From the NCBI GenBank assembly GCA_023441255.1, contig JAEZPW010000374.1, positions 1-9,770 of the forward strand: a DNA stretch of 9,770 bases. Direction: 5' to 3'. Shown here piece by piece: positions 5,976-9,770 of this stretch. Source of the stretch: Acidobacteriota bacterium. GTDB lineage: Bacteria > Acidobacteriota > Terriglobia > Terriglobales > Acidobacteriaceae. The notes under the pieces are model-generated. The model did no database searches. It was not told where the DNA came from and was given only the letters and a program-made list of their open reading frames with translations. Position 1 is the first letter of the stretch. Each line of letters begins with the position of its first letter. Made by a program: the position numbers and the translations under genes.

Positions 5976-6449
5976 ATGGCAGCGGTACTGACATCGTGGA
6001 AAGAGATAGCGTCGTACATGGGGAAGGGTGTGCGTACCGTACAGAGGTGGGAGCGAGAGTTGGGTCTGCCCATCAGGCGGCCAAAGCCTAAGGAGAAACA
6101 GATCGTACTGGCGTTCCCCGATGAACTCGACGACTGGGTGCGCCAACAGACACTTGATCCAATAGCCCGGGTTCAACGTGCCCCGCGAGGTACTAACGAG
6201 GACACCGCACGGAGCGCGCAGCCGTTTTTCATTGGACAGCAGTCATTGAATGTCCATCGGGACGGCCTGCAACGCATGCACGCACTTCTGGCTGAGATGG
6301 TGAGACGAACACACGTCGTACAGGCACAGGCCGAGGTCCTCTACAAGAGGCTGCAAACGTTCCAAAAGGCGCGGGCGACGGCGACTCTTCTTTCCGAGTC
6401 ACCGCGGGGACCCGAAGGCGCCCCCCCCAGCCGCCAGCAAGCGAACTGA
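5976..6449 (+). CDS. Helix-turn-helix DNA-binding protein of acidobacterial type
   Basis: The protein has 157 aa from the chosen start. Residues 5-35 (LTSWKEIASYMGKGVRTVQR followed by WERELGLPIRRP) form a helix-turn-helix that I recognise from a family very common in Acidobacteriota. That block often stands in front of other domains there. After a loop with VLAFPDELDDWV (44-55), residues 92-134 are probably helical and may dimerise; the tail is Pro/Ser/Arg-rich. I chose ATG 5976 because GGGG (5965-5968) lies seven nt upstream and the family begins just there; ATG 5970 is too near that site and the longer frame from 5832 lacks one. It is transcribed away from the CheB operon and is a candidate regulator of it. 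A run of eight C (6421-6428) lies near the 3' end. Confidence 0.82.
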   Translation: MAAVLTSWKEIASYMGKGVRTVQRWERELGLPIRRPKPKEKQIVLAFPDELDDWVRQQTLDPIARVQRAPRGTNEDTARSAQPFFIGQQSLNVHRDGLQRMHALLAEMVRRTHVVQAQAEVLYKRLQTFQKARATATLLSESPRGPEGAPPSRQQAN

Positions 6450-6532
6450 CGCATGTTGGCGCAACACGAGTCTTTACATCTGGGCTAGAGTTGTACGCCC
6501 CAAGCTGTAACTCTGGGATAGGCGGGAGCCAG

Positions 6533-6787
6533 ATGCTTTCAAAATGCGCGAACCTATCGTGCAATGAGCAGTTCAGATATTTCGGTTCAGGAAAATTGTT
6601 TCTGCCAGATCCCGATGCCGTCCTGAGAATGTCGGGCGATGAGATGACCGCGTGCTGCCACTGGCTGTGTGAGCATTGCTGCAAACTCTATCGTATCGAT
6701 TTCGTCAATGCTCTTCCGGTCTTGACGCCGCTGCCGCAGAATGCGCCCGTGGAACCGCTGATACCTCGTCCCGGGACTGCGGCCTGA
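6533..6787 (+). CDS. Small four-cysteine protein of acidobacterial type, function unknown
   Basis: This 84-aa protein starts MLSKCANLSC, runs through FRYFGSGKLF (14-23) and ends its conserved part with WLCEHCCKLY (44-53). Cys5, Cys10, Cys46 and Cys49 give a C-x4-C...C-x2-C zinc-ribbon-like layout, with extra Cys at 41, 42 and 50. The pattern KCANxSC, then F-x-Y and GKLF, then WLC-x-x-C matches a small protein family abundant in Acidobacteriota and without known function. The ATG is preferred over the upstream TTG at 6491 because the family begins at this Met and GGGAG (6524-6528) precedes it, though at only four nt. The C-terminal 30 residues are Pro-rich and probably disordered. It lies 83 nt after the HTH gene and may be co-transcribed with it. 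Confidence 0.75.
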   Translation: MLSKCANLSCNEQFRYFGSGKLFLPDPDAVLRMSGDEMTACCHWLCEHCCKLYRIDFVNALPVLTPLPQNAPVEPLIPRPGTAA

Positions 6788-6924
6788 TACCCTCACCCTC
6801 CGACTGCGGGGTTTGTTCCTTGCGAGTTAACCCGAAATTCAGTCTGGCGACTTGATCCGCTACAACCGATACTTTCCAGAGCAGCATCTGTGGGCGATAG
6901 AGCGCGGTATACGGAGGTGCGACT
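6788..6924. other. Short intergenic spacer
   Basis: These 137 bases hold only the strong ribosome site of the next gene. A GATACT (-10-like) follows TGGCGA at 17 bp, but the -35 match is too weak to call a promoter. Confidence 0.5.
6913..6918 (+). promoter_or_regulatory. Strong ribosome binding site selecting a TTG start
   Basis: GGAGGT is a full Shine-Dalgarno core with a 6-nt spacer before TTG at 6925. It is the main support for that unusual start codon. Confidence 0.75.
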
Positions 6925-7155
6925 TTGAAGAGACGCAAACTGACCTCTGAGGATGTTGCAGCCATCCGCGAAGCGTGGGACAGCGGTCGCGTGAGGAGTG
7001 TCGATGCACTTGGAGCCAAATACGAGGTAAGCGTCAGCACGATTGCGGCAATCGTAAAGCGACAGACGTGGAACGACTCGGACAAAAACCAAAATCATCC
7101 CGGCCATGAGAGGGAACACCCAAAGTCACCTCGGGCCACCTTCGGGCTGTCGTAG
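6925..7155 (+). CDS. 76-aa helix-turn-helix protein
   Basis: The first 50 residues read as a small DNA-binding domain. A helix, KLTSEDVAAIREAWDSG (5-21), precedes a helix-turn-helix in which ALGAKYEVSVSTIAAIVKRQ (28-47) holds the turn and recognition helix. It resembles the 'LTEEDVREIR...LAxKFGVSxSTIxxIVxxxxW' HTH modules attached to homing endonucleases and of stand-alone phage or chromosomal proteins; no nuclease part is present. The rest (51-76) is hydrophilic with His and Pro. Start is TTG with an ideal ribosome site. No nearby partner hints at a target. It ends 13 nt before the hairpin that terminates the convergent tRNA gene, which may serve it as well. Confidence 0.75.
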   Translation: MKRRKLTSEDVAAIREAWDSGRVRSVDALGAKYEVSVSTIAAIVKRQTWNDSDKNQNHPGHEREHPKSPRATFGLS

Positions 7156-7168
7156 GAACGAAAATGGA

Positions 7169-7194
7169 AGAGGCACCCGACAAGAGGTGCCTCT
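7169..7194 (-). terminator. Intrinsic terminator of the tRNA-Arg transcript
   Basis: A perfect 9-bp stem, AGAGGCACC/GGTGCCTCT, has an 8-nt loop. On the minus strand it is followed by TTCCATTTT, a moderate T-tract, and it lies 15 nt beyond the tRNA CCA end. On the plus strand GAAAAT follows, so it is mainly a minus-strand signal. Confidence 0.75.
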
Positions 7195-7209
7195 GAAAAT
7201 CTCACGATA

Positions 7210-7286
7210 TGGCGCGCCCTGAGTGATTCGAACACCCGACCTTCTGGTTCGTAGCCAGACGCTCTATCCAACTGAGCTAAGGGCGC
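7210..7286 (-). tRNA. tRNA-Arg (anticodon ACG), CCA encoded
   Basis: The minus strand folds into a complete cloverleaf. Acceptor GCGCCCT pairs with AGGGCGC; the D arm is GCTC/GAGC; anticodon stem TCTGG/CCAGA holds loop CTACGAA with ACG; variable loop AGGTC; T arm GGGTG/CACTC (one G-T pair) holds TTCGAAT. Discriminator G (7213) is followed directly by genomic CCA (7210-7212). ACG is expected to be deaminated to ICG by TadA, reading CGU, CGC and CGA codons. Confidence 0.96.
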
Positions 7287-7317
7287 GCTTCGCAGGCTGA
7301 TTGGCTGCTGCGAGCTA

Positions 7318-7347
7318 ATTATAAACATATCGATGTGAAACGCGAAA
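7318..7347 (-). promoter_or_regulatory. Probable promoter of tRNA-Arg
   Basis: On the minus strand a perfect TATAAT (7323-7318) lies 31 nt before the tRNA 5' end. The best -35 is TTTCGC (7347-7342) at 18 bp, a poor match, so strength would come from the -10. Initiation near 7311 would give a 5' leader of about 25 nt for RNase P. Confidence 0.55.
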
Positions 7348-7461
7348 GTGGTTCTCGCGTTCCGCGTGAAAGAAGAGTGCACATTCGCGGCACTAGTAAG
7401 CGCTTGCGGCCGAAGATCGGAAAAGTTTGCGGCGATGAGGAATCGAGTACAATCGGAGGCC

Positions 7462-8130
7462 ATGCAAGTGGGAACGGAAAGCAGACGTGTGATGCTCGTG
7501 GCCACCTCTAATGCCGGCAAGCTGCGCGACTTCGATGCGGCGGCGGCCGAGTTCGGAATTCGGATAGTTCCGGTGCCGCAGTTTTCTGAAATCCCGGTGG
7601 CGCGGGAGGACGCTCCCACTTTTGAGGCAAATGCCTGTAAGAAGGCCGAGCACTACAGCCGATTCGTGAAAGACCGGATCGTGCTCGCGGATGACTCCGG
7701 ATTGCGCGTGGATGCGCTGGGCGGCGCACCCGGCGTTCGCTCCGCTCGGTACGCTGCCGACGCAGCCGGCAAGGCCGAGGACGGCAACTCGAGTGACCGC
7801 GACAACAACGAACGACTTCTTCGCGAACTTCGCGGCACTCCTGAAGACATGAGAACAGCGCGGTTCATCTGCGCCATAGCGGCTGCACGGAACGGGCGAA
7901 CACTGGTGGTATGCCGGGGCGAAGTGAAAGGGACGATATTGCATGAGCCGCGCGGGAACGGTGGGTTCGGATATGATCCCCTGTTTCACGTTGCCGAGTT
8001 CGCCAAAACATTCGCCGAATTGTCTCCTGAAGAAAAGAGTTCGGTGAGCCACCGCGGCCAGGCATTCCGCAAACTCTTACGTTGGTATTCTGAACATGCA
8101 CCGGAACTGCAGAGCGAATCTGGGGCGTGA
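7462..8130 (+). CDS. rdgB: XTP/dITP diphosphatase (non-canonical purine NTP pyrophosphatase, RdgB/HAM1)
   Basis: The 222-aa product hydrolyses dITP, XTP and ITP to monophosphates, keeping deaminated purines out of DNA and RNA in the cytosol. Family signatures in order: ATSNAGK (14-20), the phosphate-binding start; TFEANACKKA (53-62); LADDSGL (75-81) with metal-binding Asp; GGAPGVRSARY (87-97); GGFGYDPLF (167-175) for base recognition; and SHRGQA (196-201). Length is about 20 residues over the usual 200, mostly N- and C-terminal extension. ATG 7462 has GGAGG only two nt upstream; GTG 7468 (two codons later) has the same site at eight nt and may be the true start, and ATG 7492 matches the core family start. 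It is divergent from tRNA-Arg. Confidence 0.95.
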   Translation: MQVGTESRRVMLVATSNAGKLRDFDAAAAEFGIRIVPVPQFSEIPVAREDAPTFEANACKKAEHYSRFVKDRIVLADDSGLRVDALGGAPGVRSARYAADAAGKAEDGNSSDRDNNERLLRELRGTPEDMRTARFICAIAAARNGRTLVVCRGEVKGTILHEPRGNGGFGYDPLFHVAEFAKTFAELSPEEKSSVSHRGQAFRKLLRWYSEHAPELQSESGA

Positions 8131-8190
8131 TCCAAATCATCTCTTGAAGTAGATGGCCTGCGGCTTATCCCTTCTCATGAACACAAGTGA

Positions 8191-8206
8191 TGTGAGCGGG
8201 GTCACA
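8191..8206. promoter_or_regulatory. CRP/FNR-family type operator, TGTGA-N6-TCACA
   Basis: Both half sites match the E. coli CRP consensus exactly, with spacer GCGGGG. The centre (8198.5) lies about 61.5 nt before the predicted transcription start (near 8260), the classic class I activator position. Flanking bases are not symmetric. Which regulator binds in this organism is unknown. Confidence 0.55.
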
Positions 8207-8223
8207 GGCGTTCCGGTATCTTC

Positions 8224-8253
8224 TTGACACTCTGCTTCTCGCGGAAAGATAAT
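8224..8253 (+). promoter_or_regulatory. Sigma70-like promoter of sdhCA
   Basis: A consensus -35 TTGACA (8224-8229) and -10 GATAAT (8248-8253, one mismatch) are separated by 18 bp. Initiation near 8260 would give a leader of about 42 nt before sdhC. Confidence 0.7.
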
Positions 8254-8288
8254 CGCGGTGAAGCTTAACCACCAAGCTATTCAACCCT

Positions 8289-8294
8289 AAGGAG
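8289..8294 (+). promoter_or_regulatory. Ribosome binding site deciding the GTG start of sdhC
   Basis: AAGGAG lies seven nt before GTG 8302, a near-ideal arrangement that fixes the non-ATG start. Confidence 0.75.
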
Positions 8295-8301
8295 TTGTTC
8301 C

Positions 8302-9093
8302 GTGGCGACAACAGTCGGTCGTCCGGTCGAGAACAGCTCGGCCAAAATCCCAGCCGGGGTTCCGCCTCTTCGCGCCGGCCAGGGTAACTCGTTTTTGTGG
8401 CGTCGTCTTCATTCCCTCAGCGGCATCGTCCCGGTCGGAGCTTTTTTGTTGGAGCATTTTATCTCCAACGCATTCGCAACGAACGGTCCTGACGCTTACA
8501 TCAAGCAGGTGAAGTTCCTGACTGGACTGCCGTTCGCGATCTGGCTGGAAGTCTTTGGGATCTATATTCCTCTGCTCTTTCACGGACTCTACGGCGGTTA
8601 CATTTGGTGGCGTGGCGAGAACAACTCGTCCGAATACCCGTGGATGAACAACTGGATGTACACGCTGCAGCGCTGGACGGGCATCGTAGCGTTCGCGTAC
8701 ATAGGTTGGCACGTCTACACGATGCGCTTCAGCGGCGTACACCTTTTTGATTGGAGCGACGCTGCGTTCTGGAAGGTACAGAACGAACTGACGCACACCT
8801 ACGCCGTCGTGTTCTATGCCATCGGCATCATCGCCGCTTCGTGGCATTTCGGTTACGGTGTCTTCCTGTTTTGCGCGAAGTGGGGCATTGTCGTTGGGGA
8901 TCGCGCCCGTAAGCGAATGCAGGTGGTGGGCGTGGCAATTTCGGCTGTGCTGATCGTGATCGGGCTGGCTACCGTGTGGGCCTTCACGAACCCGTCTCCC
9001 GACTGGCCAAAGCAGCAGTTCAAGCCGGAATGGGACATGCATCGGCACGAAGCCATCCAGCAGGGCATAGTGAAACCCGGGCAGGAACAATAA
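8302..9093 (+). CDS. sdhC: Succinate dehydrogenase cytochrome b558 subunit
   Basis: This 263-aa membrane anchor carries the haems and quinone site of succinate:quinone oxidoreductase, resembling the one-subunit, two-haem type of Bacillus subtilis. Five membrane helices are visible at about 39-58, 79-102, 124-142, 166-190 and 208-228. The N-terminal block RRLHSLSGIVPVGAFLLEHF (34-53) matches the Bacillus protein closely. By that match His52, His94, His137 and His182 correspond to Bacillus His28, His70, His113 and His155, the haem axial ligands. A hydrophilic N-terminus (1-30) and a C-terminal tail (229-263) are longer than in Bacillus. Translation starts at GTG with AAGGAG upstream. sdhA follows after 17 nt, so the two are co-transcribed, and sdhB probably follows beyond the window. 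Confidence 0.95.
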   Translation: MATTVGRPVENSSAKIPAGVPPLRAGQGNSFLWRRLHSLSGIVPVGAFLLEHFISNAFATNGPDAYIKQVKFLTGLPFAIWLEVFGIYIPLLFHGLYGGYIWWRGENNSSEYPWMNNWMYTLQRWTGIVAFAYIGWHVYTMRFSGVHLFDWSDAAFWKVQNELTHTYAVVFYAIGIIAASWHFGYGVFLFCAKWGIVVGDRARKRMQVVGVAISAVLIVIGLATVWAFTNPSPDWPKQQFKPEWDMHRHEAIQQGIVKPGQEQ

Positions 9094-9110
9094 GGACGCA
9101 GAAGATCATC

Positions 9111-9770
9111 ATGGCAGCAAATCCCAGAATCATTGTGGTAGGCGGCGGCCTTGCAGGTCTTTCCGCCGCGATCAAGATTGCCGAGATGGGGGGACATTGC
9201 GACCTGTTCTCCATCGTGGCGGTGAAGCGTTCGCACTCCGTCTGCGCGCAGGGCGGCATCAACGCGGCGAAAAACCTGAAAGGCGAAGGCGACTCCACCT
9301 GGCAGCACTTCGACGACACAGCTTACGGCGGCGATTTCCTGGCCAATCAGCCCCCGGTAAAGGCCATGTGCGACATGGCGCCGGGCATCATCGACCTGCT
9401 CGACCGCATGGGCGTCCCTTTCAACCGAACGGCGGAAGGACTGCTTGATTTCCGGCGGTTCGGCGGCACGCTTTTCCATCGCACTGCATTCGCCGGTGCA
9501 ACTACCGGGCAGCAGCTTCTGTACGCACTGGACGAGCAGGTGCGCCGCTATGAATCGGAGGGCAAGGTCACAAAGTACGAGAGCTGGGAGTTCCTCTCGG
9601 GCGTGATCGACTCGCAGGGCGTGTGCCGCGGCATCTGCGCCATGGATCTGCGCTCGATGGAAGTCGTAACTTTCCCTGCGGACGCCGTGATCATGGCCAC
9701 TGGCGGCATCGGCGCTATCTTCGGCAAGTCCACGAATTCGGTGGTCTGCACGGGATCGGCACAGTCAGCT
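9111..9770 (+). CDS. sdhA: Succinate dehydrogenase flavoprotein subunit, 3' end outside window
   Basis: The first 220 codons are present; the frame stays open to the window edge. SdhA oxidises succinate to fumarate with covalently bound FAD, on the cytoplasmic face of the membrane, and passes electrons to SdhB and then to the cytochrome anchor. The N-terminus has the dinucleotide-binding VVGGGLAGLSAA (9-20). SHSVCAQGGINAA (41-53) contains His42, the expected covalent FAD site. GGTLFHRTAFAGATTGQQLL (118-137) is part of the substrate/flavin region, and ATGGIGAIFGKSTNS (196-210) follows. The wording of these blocks fits the Bacillus-type enzyme. ATG is preceded by AGAAG about six nt upstream. 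Fumarate reductase is an alternative, as the family overlaps, but the b558 partner and order favour SDH. Confidence 0.95.
   Translation, partial: MAANPRIIVVGGGLAGLSAAIKIAEMGGHCDLFSIVAVKRSHSVCAQGGINAAKNLKGEGDSTWQHFDDTAYGGDFLANQPPVKAMCDMAPGIIDLLDRMGVPFNRTAEGLLDFRRFGGTLFHRTAFAGATTGQQLLYALDEQVRRYESEGKVTKYESWEFLSGVIDSQGVCRGICAMDLRSMEVVTFPADAVIMATGGIGAIFGKSTNSVVCTGSAQSA

Larger units (their letters stand above)
8131..8301 (+). promoter_or_regulatory. Upstream region of the sdh operon
   Basis: These 171 bases contain, in order, a CRP-type palindrome, a sigma70-like promoter and the sdhC ribosome site. I see no terminator hairpin for rdgB within them. Confidence 0.6.

Noticed and set aside
6454..6466. 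Short palindrome TGTTG-GCG-CAACA after the HTH gene
   Set aside because: Only 5 bp with no T-run after it; too little to call a terminator or operator.
6491..6532. TTG start for the 84-aa four-cysteine protein
   Set aside because: The family start MLSKCAN and the nearer GGGAG favour ATG 6533.
7169..7194. Hairpin as a palindromic operator
   Set aside because: Position 15 nt past the tRNA end and the following T-tract fit an intrinsic terminator better.
7213..7286. tRNA as an integration (att) site
   Set aside because: No integrase, no direct repeat of the tRNA 3' end elsewhere in the window, and housekeeping genes on one side.
8287..9090. Long minus-strand open frame opposite sdhC
   Set aside because: It mirrors sdhC codon for codon, shows no family motifs and lacks a ribosome site; sdhC itself is certain.

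Overview
The window has the look of an Acidobacteriota chromosome, probably class Terriglobia (Koribacter/Terriglobus-like). This is an inference from protein families: a DNA-binding protein opening with LTSWKEIASYMGKGVRTVQR, small CANxSC...CxxC proteins, and a Bacillus-type cytochrome b558 succinate dehydrogenase. Base composition is moderately GC-rich. I see no plasmid, phage, transposase or CRISPR signature.

Layout, left to right. Positions 1-405 hold no gene, but contain a low-complexity repeat-like start and a three-tier inverted repeat (153-202). A dimethylargininase (DDAH) gene runs 406-1209 (+). Next comes a minus-strand block that reads as one transcript: a 78-aa coiled-coil protein (5700-5464), a CheB-type methylesterase with a Cys/His tail (5427-4354), a second short CheB-type methylesterase (4311-3691), a CheR methyltransferase fused to two PAS domains and a heptad coiled coil (3663-1717), and possibly a four-cysteine small protein (1639-1181). 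Gaps inside the block are 27-42 nt, with 77 nt before the last gene. No receptor, CheA, CheW or CheY is present, so this is a receptor-less, receiver-less methylation/demethylation module and not an ordinary chemotaxis cluster.

Divergent from the block is an HTH protein (5976-6449), then a small four-cysteine protein (6533-6787), a 76-aa HTH protein on a TTG start (6925-7155), tRNA-Arg(ACG) on the minus strand (7286-7210) with its own -10 box and terminator, and the nucleotide-pool pyrophosphatase gene rdgB (7462-8130). The right end starts a succinate dehydrogenase operon: sdhC (8302-9093) and the first 220 codons of sdhA (9111 to the window edge). It is preceded by a sigma70-like promoter and a perfect TGTGA-N6-TCACA palindrome centred about 61 nt upstream of the predicted start of transcription.

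Most notable observations: (1) the unusual CheB/CheB/CheR-PAS operon; (2) nine Glu-Glu pairs spaced exactly seven residues apart in the CheR-PAS coiled coil, resembling receptor methylation sites; (3) the CRP-type site at sdhCA.
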